Below, piece by piece: positions 45,305 to 55,668 of a DNA stretch of 64,000 nucleotides. The notes beneath the pieces are model-generated. The model was not told where the DNA came from and did no database searches. It was given only the letters and a program-made list of their open reading frames with translations. How positions within the stretch are numbered: the first letter of the stretch is position 1; each line of letters starts with the position of its first letter. The stretch lies in assembly GCF_963576675.1 (NCBI RefSeq), contig NC_088911.1:61775756-61839755 (forward strand). The letters are read 5' to 3'. A program made the position numbers and the translations under genes. This DNA is from Euphorbia lathyris. Lineage: Eukaryota; Streptophyta; Magnoliopsida; Malpighiales; Euphorbiaceae.

Positions 45305-46284
45305 GTAAGGGGGAGAAATCGAGTTCTCCTCGGTTTAAATTCAAAGCTTGAACAATTATTTCTGCAATTTTCTTTTCGTTTTGTTTTTGTTAAATTCGGT
45401 TGTTAGTTTTTAATTCGTATTTTTTTATTATTACACTGTCAAGTTTTGCACCCCATACTCTCTTAAAAAAATGGAAAAATCGCCCAGCACCCCAGCTCGG
45501 GCGAGCAGGGCACTGACGCCCTGCTCGCCGAGCTGGTCGGCCGAGCCAACCAGCTCGGCCGACACGGGCTGTTCGGGATTTTTAATCCCGAACTAAAAAA
45601 AAAAAAAATTTAATAAAAGAAGATAAGGATAGGGGATGACTCATCATCCCCTTCCTTTCTTTCTTTCTTTCTATCTTTCTTTCCTTTTCTCTTCTTCCTT
45701 TTTCTTTCACAACCTAACCCCCCAAATCCACCATACTAACCCGAATTCAACAAACGAGGTATGGATTCTTACCTATTTTTTATTTCTAACATGTTTTTAG
45801 GCTTAGATTTTAGTTAGGGTGTTAATTTTTGAGATTTGGGATAAACCTAAGTTTTTGGGATTTTATCTTTTTTCTCAAATAATCTCTTATTTGCTTTTAA
45901 TTCTTGACATTCTTGCAATATATGTTAACATTATGATCAATATGTAGTTTGGGTATGATTTTTTTTCTTAATTTGTGAATATTTGGAGAAATTGCTCAAT
46001 TTGGGTAAAATCTCCATTTTAGCTCAAAGTTCAACTATTCAGTTTATAGTTGAAAACTTGCCAATAGAATTCTATATCACATTCTTAACGCATTTTGGTC
46101 ACTAGGCATCCTTGATTTTGCACGAATTTGGAATTACGGGTAAATTACTTAGGGACTGGAAGCTCATGGTTTTGGTCCCTAAGTTTCTAAGCTATGGTAT
46201 GCCTAATTGTTGGTTGTTTGGGGGTTTATGTTTATGTTTGTGAAGAAATTCTAACTAGTCCGTTTGGTCTATCTCTCAGGTACT
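45305..46284 (+). other. gag to ATHILA-ORF spacer with GC words and probable 5'UTR intron
   Basis: 45484-45580 carries palindromic words (CAGCTCGGGCGAGC, GCCCTGCTCGCCGAGCTG) that match the LTR array at 42115-42215 at 17 of 18 bases in the best word. A CTTT-rich leader (45650-45720) follows. A consensus donor CGAG-GTATGG near 45757 and an acceptor CTATCTCTCAG at 46280, a few bases before the ATG, would define an intron of about 520 bp in the leader of the next ORF. Confidence 0.6.
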
Positions 46285-47567
46285 ATGGGCAGGAAAGGCA
46301 AGGCTAAGATCACGGTTAACAATGAAGCCGACTCTGACGTCGAATTCAGCGACGCCCTCCAAGCTAAGTATAATCCCACTTTTGGACTAGTTGATGAACG
46401 TGATGGGTTGTTGTACGCTCGGTTCTCTAAGCAGGACCTTGCCACTCGAATCATTGTTGATCAGTCATACCTAGCATCTATAGGTTTGGAAAAGGATTTC
46501 AATGAAATCCTAAAATTCCAAGGCTGGTATAAACTGGCCACAAAAGGGACCCTAGTGTATTATAACTTTACTATGGAATTTCTGACCACCTTGAAAAAAG
46601 AACCGCATATAGGATCGGGAAAGTATTCTTTCAGACTGAACGGTAGACCCTATCATCTCAGTGACACTGTGATAGCAGCCTTAATGGGAGTCTACAACCA
46701 CTCAGAGGCAGTCTCGGGTTTTGAGGAACCCGTGACACCAGATGATGCTTGGCTCCAATTAACAGGCTCATCAGACTATGACTCCCGCACTGCTAGCCCC
46801 ATCGCTCTCTTAGACCCATTGCTAAACCTTATACACAAGTTTGTGGCTCACAACTTGCTAGGCAAAAACGAGAGCAATAAGGTCTCAAGCACGGAATTGC
46901 TCATATTGTGGTGTGTAGCTAATCATAAACCCGTTGATAATGTCAAAGCCATCTTTGAAGGCTTTCAAAGCGAAACAAGTAGAAAACGCGGATCACTTGG
47001 TCTTGGACATTTGGTAACCAACTTCCTTGATAACCAATTCAAAAATTTGGAAATCAATGAAGATGGTTTCCACCCCACCTTGCTTAACTCCACATTTTTA
47101 GGAAGGTCTACTTTTCATGCAGTTTTAAATAGGAACCCATCTGGAGGAGCAAGCTCAAGTGGGAGAGCAAGAAAATGGGCAAGAAACCCACCACGACAAA
47201 GAGAGAGAGAGAGCACGACGAACCTAAGGAAGAAGAAGCTGCAGCAGCAGATGACCAAACGGAACACCAAGAGCCGGGGACGGAGGCCCAATTCCAAGCC
47301 ATCAACACCATGATGGCAGAGATGAGAGACCTTAACCTTCGGACCTTCAACACTGTTCAACAAATGGACCAACGGTTCACTAACTTCGAGCAGAACATGG
47401 ACCGGAGGCTGACAGGCCTTGAATATATAGCGGCAGACTACTGTGAGCGCTACAACATGCCGTGGCCACCCCCCGGCCGATCAGTAAGTTGTCTTCTCCA
47501 CCCTAACTTTTTGCACTCGTACTTTATGGTTTGTGATGCAATGTTGGAACTTATTGCACATTTTTAG
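46285..47567 (+). pseudogene. ATHILA-type second ORF (env-like position), frameshifted
   Basis: The ATG at 46285 (MGRKGKAKITVNNEADSDV) opens about 340 codons of the ATHILA ORF-1 type: LKFQGWYKLATKG, a MEFLTTLKKEP helix, GRPYHLSDTVIAALMGVYN, LLILWCVANHKPVDNV and GSLGLGHLVTNFLDNQ. Near 47165 the frame shifts; the C-terminal part (acidic EEEAAAADDQTE, then a predicted coiled coil FNTVQQMDQRFTNF) is in another frame and runs to about 47567. The function of this family is unknown. Its position after pol in Athila elements led to the env-like name, but no membrane segment or signal peptide is seen. Confidence 0.75.
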
Positions 47568-49029
47568 TGTGAGGAGGAGGGGTAGACAAGCTTACAAAAA
47601 TTGTATAATTTTTAAATTTTTGTTGCGTCGTGTCTAGTTTAGTTTAGCGTTTTCGGGTTTTATTTATGTTTTGCATGTTTAGGACCTAAAACCGTGAACC
47701 TCCTTCGAATCTAAACTTTGTTATTTGTCCTTGAGGGCTGAGAACCGAATCTAAGATTGCATGATAACTAGTTTTGGTGTAGGACACAATCCTTGTATCT
47801 GTAAAAGCATGAGCTAAAGTTTGCATTTAGACCCTACTTTTGAAGAAATGCTAAAATCATTACTTAGGTAGATAACTTAAGAATTGAAGGCATGTGATGT
47901 TAAACTTGAGTTTGGGGAGAACTAGTAAACACAAAATTGAAACCCAAAGAATTGTGAGTTGAATTTGAGCACAAGAGCGAACATCAAAAAAGCTCTTTTT
48001 CTTGACATTTTTGTGTGAATGCTTTGACTTGTGGAAAGATTACAGATTTTGCACCTAATACTGTGTTGAACCTACATGCAATGATTTGAGATGGTAAACG
48101 ATGAAATCAGCCTCATTAGAATTAACCCTTTTCTTTACATTATTTTCTCTTTTTCATCCACTCTAGGAAGCCCCTTTGAGCCTATATTTTGTAGTTTGTA
48201 GATTTTTCTTTCGTCCTAACCCAATTTTTGCAAACCATCACTTGGTTTGTTACTTAACCCAGTTTTTGCAAAGCTCGCATTGAGCCTTTGTTTTCTTCTA
48301 GCGCTTTATCTTTGTTTATGGCGTCATAGTAGCAAGCCAAAAGGCTAAGAAGTGAATGAGCATCACTATCCAAAAAAAAAAGAGAAAAGAGAAAAAGAAA
48401 AAGAAAAACAGAAAAAGAAAAGAAAAGAGACGAATAAAAAGGGAAAACTTCATCCCCCAGTTCCTAAAATCAAAACGTCTCAAGAAAAAAAATAAAAAAA
48501 ATAGAAAGCTCAGTCACGTCATATTTGCTAAAGCCATTTTAACTTTGTTTTTCTAGCGCTAGAACTATTGACCCTTATTGTACCTTTAACCCTCTAACCA
48601 CATTACAACCCCAATTCGAGGCTATTTTTGATATCATCGGAGTCATATAGCATAGTAGAGGAACTCGGATGAACGTGCAAAGTCAACGTAATCCTAAGCA
48701 AGAACATAAGCCGAGAGTAAACACTTTAGCCACCAAAATTGTGTGAAATGAGTGAACTACCTATGGTGAGGTGTTTTACTTAGCGATCCCCTTAAGCTCG
48801 TTTAATTGAACATGTGTCCTTTTTCTTAAAAGATATGACCTATGATAATTGAAATGCGGCTTTTGGATATCGTGTCTCTACTTTGTATTTCTGAATTCAT
48901 GTAATTACAGATGCTCGAAATTGTGTCAAGCACCTAGTCAAACCGGGAGGTTTTCTAGCTTGCTTGTGATTACGGGTTTAGTTTTTTAGTTTACTTGGGG
49001 ACAAGTAAAGTTTTAAGTGCGAGGAGGTT
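47568..49029 (+). other. 3' noncoding region and PPT of pol-less element
   Basis: No coding sequence. It contains an A/G run (48366-48430, AAAAAG-type repeats) and ends in the PPT GTGCGAGGAGGTT (49017-49029), the same PPT type as the surrounding gag-only element (CCGAGGAGGTT). Confidence 0.75.
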
Positions 49030-49686
49030 TGATAGGGGTCAAAACCCCTATCTTTGGGTACGGTTTTAGGACGGTTTTTAGTGTTATTTCATGAATAAGC
49101 GAGCAATTCTCGCATTTATATGCCTTTGCGTGAGTTAGTTAGGAATTGGAAATGTTTTGTTAACTTTTTGTTGTTTAGGCTTGTTTTCTGATCATTTTAG
49201 GCAAATAAGGCCAAAATGGCATGTATGTTATAATTCCGTTATCTTTTATAGCTAATTGATCCGCCAAAAGTCGCACCAAACGGAGCGTTTGCTTAAAATG
49301 AGTGATTGGCGAGTCAATTTAGCCTCGAGACTAATGCGATTGGCGGGTCAATTTAGCCTCGAGACTAACTCCGAATAACATTAGTCTCGAGACTAAATTG
49401 ACCCGCCAATCGCTCATTTTAAGCAAACGCTCCGTTTGGTGCGACTTTTGGCGGATCAATTAGCTATAAAAGATAACAGAATTATAACATACATGCCATT
49501 TTGGCCTTATTTGCCTAAAATGATCAGAAAACGAGCCTAAACAACAAAAAGTTAACAAAACATTTCCAATTCCTAACTAACTCACGCAAAGGCATATAAA
49601 TGCGAGAATTGCTCATTTATTCATGAAATAACACTAAAAACCGTCCTAAAACCGTACCCAAATATAGGGGTTTTTGACCCCTATCA
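49030..49686. repeat. head-to-head inverted LTR segment (two 0.32-0.34 kb arms)
   Basis: The direct arm 49030-49368 equals the first 0.33 kb of the LTR at 41711. The inverted arm 49369-49686 is nearly its exact complement. The centre is CTCGAGACTAA / CTCCGAATAAC. The direct arm also has a 36-bp tandem duplication (GATTGGCG-(A/G)GTCAATTTAG). Transcription across it would yield a hairpin of over 300 bp. Confidence 0.95.
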
Positions 49687-49835
49687 TCGGGCGAACGCCC
49701 AACACTCGTTGGGCGGACGGCCAACGACGTCGGGCGAACGCCCGACGAGGTTGGGCGAACGCCCAACGTGGTTGGTCGTGCGCGCCCAACAGCAGTTGGG
49801 CGTTCGCCCAACCTGATTTGGGCGTCGCCCAAATC
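49687..49835. repeat. GGGCG/CGCCC palindromic word array, right part
   Basis: Continuation of 41570-41710: GGGCGAACGCCCAAC, TTGGGCGTTCGCCCAAC and related palindromes, ending 20-30 bp before the TATA box of the solo LTR. Confidence 0.85.
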
Positions 49836-49869
49836 TTTTTTGGGATCCGTGCCTATAAAAGGCACGGAT

Positions 49870-51905
49870 TGTTGGGGTTTAGTGTCATATAGACAATTGT
49901 TCTAGGATACAAACTTAATGTAAATGAATTGTTCTTTATATCATTTGTTTTAATGAGATATATGTTTTATAACTATATAAAGACAATCCCTTTTAAGCAC
50001 TAAATAAAGTCTAATAAAAGGAAATCCGTAAGTTTATTTAAAGTGATTATAAAGTGTTCATACAAGCATGAAGTGAGACAAAACTTTATAGTAAACTAAT
50101 AAACTTAAAACCACCACAAGTCAAGTGATATGTTTGGGATTGACATATCACTGTTGAGACTTGTATGTAACAATGTCTTCTGTCCGACAGAAAGCTGATC
50201 TCACAAGCTTCATATATACAGATATCTGGACAGTTACATAGATCCGATGAAACGTTGTTCATTAGGATTGGGGATCCGATTTGAGATAACAGGATGGGTA
50301 GATTCATCCTTGTCACCTGTTCATCTCATTGGTATTAATAGGTATAACTAATCCTCAGACTCAAAGGAATATTAATTGGTATTCTGGATTACGGAATGTG
50401 ATGCTTTGACTTTGGTGTAACACGATCCTTAACAGAGATGACTCTGGGGTGTGAACAGTAGACGTTGGGTATCACAGGAAGTGATTGCGGAGTCGTTATA
50501 TATTGGATTGAGCATTTATCACTCCCGATAAATGGGAGATACATCCATGGATCGCTTGTGGAAGACTCGACTCTAAATCCTTGCAAGGTGATAGCTTAAG
50601 AGTAAGAAATACAGATTTCACTTAACCTATCTTTTTGAGTTGACTCGGCCTGTACAAGTACGTCTCACTATATGTGACTTGACATCACCCATAGTCATAA
50701 GATTCAGTTCAAGGATGTAGTTGATAAAGGATCGAATTATACTGTAACTAATACGGAAAGGTTCACGACAGAATCAACCTGTCTTCTTATAGCTCTGGGG
50801 GAATGATTACGGACTTGCTAATCACATACTCTGTACATCATTCCGTTATGCAAAGATTAAATATAATTCTTTGAAAATTAATTTAATAACGTTGCATACG
50901 GCTAGAAGCAATAAGAACCTAATGGATCACACATAAGACTTGGAACCTAAAAGAGAGATAGATGTTAATTAATTGATAGAAGACCAATTGAGCCCAATAA
51001 GGCCCATGGACATAAGGGGGTCGAAATTCATGTAGTAATATACATGAATAATTAATTTGATTTTGTTAATCCTAATTAGATTAGGAATATGATTTAAATT
51101 AATTAAGAGATAATTAAGTTAGGAGTTTTAATTAGATTAATATACTCCTATTATTATCCAATAAGGTTATTATTATTATCCTTAATATATTAGATATATA
51201 GTGAGATAATAATTAGGAATTCTATTCCGAATGGAATTCCTATTCAGTAACCTAATTCTATCTAACTAGGGATTAGATACAAGAGATTATAAATACCCAT
51301 TCCCTTGAGATTTTCGAAATCCAAGAAAGCCATACCCTACTGTGATTTTCGAAAATCACTTAGTCCAAGAGAGAGAAAATTCGACACCCCTAGTTCGAGG
51401 ACGAGATTTCTCTACGGCTTCGTTTGATCAATTGATTTTCATCTATTTCTTTTATCCTTGATCTTGTGTTGATTAATTAGAGGCAATCTACTTTGGTTGC
51501 TATTCAACGGTTGATTCCAAATTAATCTTCCCGTGTTTTATTTCGTGTTTGGGAACTCGAAGAAGAAAAACAAACCAAAGGGAGAAATTCGTTTTACTAC
51601 TCCTACATCAGGTCAGTTCACGATTTCACGGATTCCCGGAGATTGAACCGTCGGATCGTCACGATATTTAGACAGGAGCTTCTAGACATATTCTTCCACG
51701 TTTCCACCGAAGGGGCAGATTGGTAGACAGTTTCTATCTCTTTTGAAGTTGTGGGCACTTCGTTTGCAACGGTAGATAGAACTACTAAAAGGTATTTCTT
51801 CTTATCCATCTTTATATGAAATAACGGTTAACAGATCTTGTGGTTAAATGGAAATAGGTTAAAATTTTATATTTCCGCTGCTATACCTTAGCCTAATTTC
51901 CAACA
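49870..51905 (+). mobile_element. solo LTR of a copia-type element, TSD CGGAT
   Basis: 2036 bp, TGTTGGGGTTTAGTG to TTCCAACA, flanked by CGGAT at 49865-49869 and 51906-51910. A homologous LTR followed by an initiator-tRNA-Met PBS lies at 60461-62304, which identifies the family as Ty1/copia-like. Relative to that copy it has extra sequence, mainly around 51605-51750. No internal region remains, as expected from LTR-LTR recombination. Confidence 0.93.
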
Positions 51906-52137
51906 CGGATCCCCATGCATTTGAAGGAGGGAAATTTTTTGGGAGCTTCTCACTCTAGACATTTTTAGAGAGAGAAAGTTAATTTTTGGGGGGAAAATAT
52001 TTTTTTCCTAAAAAAATACCAAATTTTCTAAAAGTTAAATATTTTACCAAAACACTAAAAACACCGAAAAATCATAATTCGTGGAATCAATTGACTTCAG
52101 CTGTCAATATCGATCTTGAGGTATTATCCGAGGACTA

Positions 52138-52260
52138 GACTCGTTTTATTTATTTATTTATTTTATTTATTCTATTTATTTATTTATTTTTAAGATATAG
52201 TTTTATTTATTTATTTATTTATTTATTTATCACGTTTATTTATTTTTCCGGTTTATTTAA
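52138..52260. repeat. TTTA microsatellite
   Basis: Interrupted (TTTA)n runs inside the 2.8-kb solo LTR. Confidence 0.9.
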
Positions 52261-54088
52261 TTCCCGTCTCGTATTAAACAAATATTTTTGTTTTAAATAA
52301 AAAACCCTCGTTTTGACATCCCAACACGAACCGTGACCCGATTTGAGGGTAGTTCGGGATCAAAACGTTGTAATTATAAATTTTAAAAATATTTTCAAAT
52401 AATGTTTTGAAATAAAACATCGTTTTAGGAGTCTCCGTTATTGACTATGATCCAATTTTGGTAGTTCGGAGACCCAAAATGATAGAATAGATTAGATTTA
52501 AAGTGTTTGAATAAATCTGGAAAGTTAGGTGCTGTTTCTGTAATTCTGCCATTTTCTGTCGGTAAAGGCAGTTTACTGACGGATTTTCCGTGTAAATCTG
52601 CTGGAACTTAAAAAAACTCATTTTTGAACCTTTTTCTTACCTTTTTGGAATTGATTCTTATATATGTATATATGTAACTATGTAATATGTTTATCAAAAT
52701 TATTTTTGGGGTATATGACTATTAAATACTAATTATACATCTATTTATTCGTTATTTTGATACCATTTATACTAAATTAGCTTTGGTAAAGTATATGTAT
52801 ATATATATGTATAGTTTTTTTGGGGTTTTTGGGATAATCAGTTAATAGATGATGTTAGGAGGTATTAAACCTTGGTTTAGAGTTTATTAGGTAAAAACTA
52901 TTTTGGATTAAAGGTTGTTTTTCTATGAACTTTGTTCATTGTTTTACATAATTTTAATTTGAATAAAAGTATATCATATCTAATAGTATTTTCATCATTA
53001 TTTTCACTTATTAATATGTATTATTTTCTCTCTTTAGTTTTAATGGGTATTATTACTCATTTTTATGTATATATATATATTTCAAATGTATTTAGGGTGG
53101 GGTTTGGATTTAATTTGTTTATCCTTGTAATTGTGTTTAAGTAAGGAGTAAATTGAGTGAAAAAGGGAAAAATAAACCACAAAAGAGATTTTAACTTGAT
53201 TATTTAAACTAATGGTTTCTAGAGGTTCCTAATGTAATTAAAAGGTTTCTCCTTAATTCTTTATCGTTTTCAAACGATTTCTCAAATATCACGTTTTCAA
53301 ACCTTAATTCGTTCCAACGACGGATTAAACGAACATTGTAATTAAAATCGTTTCTTTTAATTGTAAATAATAGAGTTTTGAATCGTTTTCCCAACTAAAC
53401 GGTTTTGTACAAAAATAAATGGACTTGTATGCTTAATCACGTTTTTTAAAGCTTCTTATCTCACGTTTTCAAACGCTCGAGTCGTTCCAACGGCGATTCG
53501 AGTCGATATAATGTAAACTGACGGGGTTTTGAAACGTACCTAAATCGTTCCAACGGCGATTAAGGTACGAACCATGTAAATAAACTCGTTTTTGGGGAAT
53601 GAGATTAGCTTAGAGTTAATATATAGATTGAAGCATAAATCACACTGTGAATAAATCAATTCTCTCCTCTATCTCCCTCTCCCCCCTATATACTTTAAAT
53701 TCATGCAAAATAGGTGATTCTTTACTAAAATGGCTTTCAATAATATGCTCAAAACGGTTTTCAAAGCGAGAAAGAAAAGGTTTCAAATGAATTTTAAACT
53801 TAAAGAAATATACGATTAGTCGGTTATCGCCTAACACGCTAAGTAGGAGGTCGGTGGTTCATAACCGGGCGATGTCGGGGTGCCTAGTAGCCTTTCTCCA
53901 GAAAGGAGCTAGACTTCTCGGCTCGTACCTAAGTTTCCCAAACCCTCACCGGTCTCCCGCAAGGGATCGGTGTTCATTTTCCCATTCGTGGGTGGCGACT
54001 CTTCCATACTCCGAGCTCCGGCCCTGCCGAGCAGCTTGATTCCGCGATTGGTTGCTTTTGGTGCCAATCACAGCATCTGTCGTCAACG

Positions 54089-55000
54089 GTGTCCACCCCC
54101 CGGTCCCCCGGGCGAGGCCGCGGCACCTACAGATGGCCTTTTGCTGTCTGGGGAATCGACATTGTCGGTCCATTTCCTCCTATCAAGAGACAAAGGAAAT
54201 ATGTTGTAGTAGCTGTGGACCACTTTACGAAGTGGGTGGAGGCCGAAGCTGTCTCTTCCATATGCGCAGAGCGGATGGTCGAGTTTGTCAAAGACAACAT
54301 AGTCGGAAGATTCGGGGTTCCCCACACGATTATTACTGACAACGGGACGCAGTTCAATTATGGAGAGTTCAGAACATTCTGCGAAAGCCAAGGCATTCAA
54401 AACAGGTTCGCCTCTGTTTACTACCCCTAATCCAACGGGATGACCGAGGTAACAAATCGAACGATTGTCAAGGGCATAAAAAAGAGACTGGGTCAGCATA
54501 ACAAAAAGTGGGCGAATCACCTAATGAATGTCCTATGGGCATACAGAACCACTCCTCGAACCGCAACCGGCGAATCACCGTTCGCCCTCACCTATGGCGT
54601 AGAAGCTGCGATCCCCATTGAAATCCAGGTCCCTAGTGACAGAGTCTTATTCTACTGCGAAGACAGGAACGACCAGAGGTTAAGGGAAAGTCTTGACCAA
54701 TTGGAAATAAAAAGAGAGAAGGCGTATGTACGAATGGCCGCCTACAAATAAAGGATCGCAGCCTATCACGACAAACACACCAAACTTGTGGATTTAAACT
54801 CAGGAGATCTAGTGCTCCGAAAGGCGGATAAAATTCAATCTTTGGAAGGTAAAGAAAAGTTGGGAATCACTTGGACGGGGCCATACAAAATAGTAACCAA
54901 AATTGGACCTGCCACTTTCAAGATCCAAGACATGGAGGGAAACACATTGCCACGGACGTGGAATATTCAGAACCTCCGCAAGTATTTCGCTAGAGAGTAA
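54089..55000 (+). pseudogene. integrase core of Tat-type element
   Basis: One frame reads RWPFAVWGIDIVGPFPP, the first catalytic Asp in VAVDHFTKWVEA, the second in ITDNGTQFN and the Glu in NGMTEVTNRTIVKG, then WAYRTTPRTATGESPF and a C-terminal SH3-like part (GDLVLRKAD, WTGPYKIV). It ends at TAA 54998-55000. Two in-frame TAA codons (after SVYYP, near 54428, and after MAAYK, near 54749) break it, both where related integrases have Gln. The zinc finger is 12.8 kb upstream beyond the solo LTR insertion. Confidence 0.9.
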
Positions 55001-55668
55001 AATGTAACCAAGGTCTTGAGTACTCTTTTTCCTTTAGTAAGTTTTTATCCCATGTGGTTTTTCTTATTAAAGGTTTTAATGAGGCTCACACATAAGACCA
55101 ATTTGTTGTAATAAGGCGAATCGCCATTTAATAAAGAGAAATTTTCATCTTGCAAATTCTTTGTTTGAGTACTTTTCTTACAGTAATATAAATATTCCAG
55201 ATCCAAAAAGGGGGAGGCAACAAACGCATTCCCACAGTAGAATAATGCTATCATGGCATAACTACTTTCTCTTCAAAGATAGGAGAAATAATCTCAGCGG
55301 CGGATCAATTCACCTCAAAGATAGGAAATAATTGATCACCGTCAGAGACAGAGTTAAACCATTTCTCAGACGTGAGATCTTTACACTCTCATACTCTTTC
55401 CAAAGAAGAGTTTCAAGTCCTAGTGGCGCATCGATTCACCTCAAAGATAGGAAGCAAACCGATCACCTAAGGTAGCTTAACTTCCTCTAAAGGAATAAAA
55501 GCTTCAAAGCCTTCAAAAAGGCTCACATTCCAGGGTACGGCTGGCCACCTACCTTGAACCCACAAAATAAATCCTAGAACCTATAAATTTACTTGCTGAA
55601 AGATATAAAGCATAAAGTAATGATACTGGTTGAAAAAAGGATTAAATAAATTGTACTTTAAGTTACAT
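55001..55668 (+). other. 3' noncoding part of Tat-type element
   Basis: No ORF. The phrase CACCTCAAAGATAGGAA and variants recur about four times (55270-55460), interleaved with GATCACC words. Confidence 0.6.

Larger units (their letters stand above)
41711..49686 (+). mobile_element. pol-less Athila-like element (gag plus ATHILA ORF) ending in an inverted LTR
   Basis: 5' LTR 41711-43273, tRNA-Asp PBS, gag, GC-rich spacer, ATHILA-type ORF, 3' noncoding region and PPT at 49017-49029. Then comes only the first 0.34 kb of the 3' LTR (49030-49368), followed at once by an inverted copy of the same segment (49369-49686). Both extremities are therefore the TGATAGGGG end of U3. The flanking 5-mers are TTGGG (41706-41710) and TCGGG (49687-49691). 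Protease, RT and integrase are absent without trace. The element depends on enzymes from another one. Confidence 0.88.
41278..54085 (+). repeat. solo LTR (about 2.8 kb net) with two nested insertions
   Basis: Starts TGTAGACACCGAG at 41278 and ends CATCTGTCGTCA at 54085, with ACGG immediately on both sides. Its own pieces are 41278-41710, about 49687-49869 and 51911-54085. Joining the pieces restores a continuous TATA region (TATAAAA 49854-49860) running into ATCCCCATGCATTTG. It carries GGGCG/CGCCC word arrays upstream of the TATA, TTTA microsatellites (52138-52260), ACGTTTTCAAACG and CGTTCCAACGGCGA repeats (53280-53570), and a GGTGGCGACTC motif near the end, as in some Tat/Ogre LTRs. No interior follows it. 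Confidence 0.65.

Noticed and set aside
41245..54126. GCACCTACA on both sides of the inner nest as a 9-bp MULE duplication
   Set aside because: The word occurs near both junctions, but an LTR-type start (TGTAGACACC) and end (CGTCA) with ACGG directly adjacent lie inside it and no MULE inverted ends are present; the 9-mer match is probably chance.
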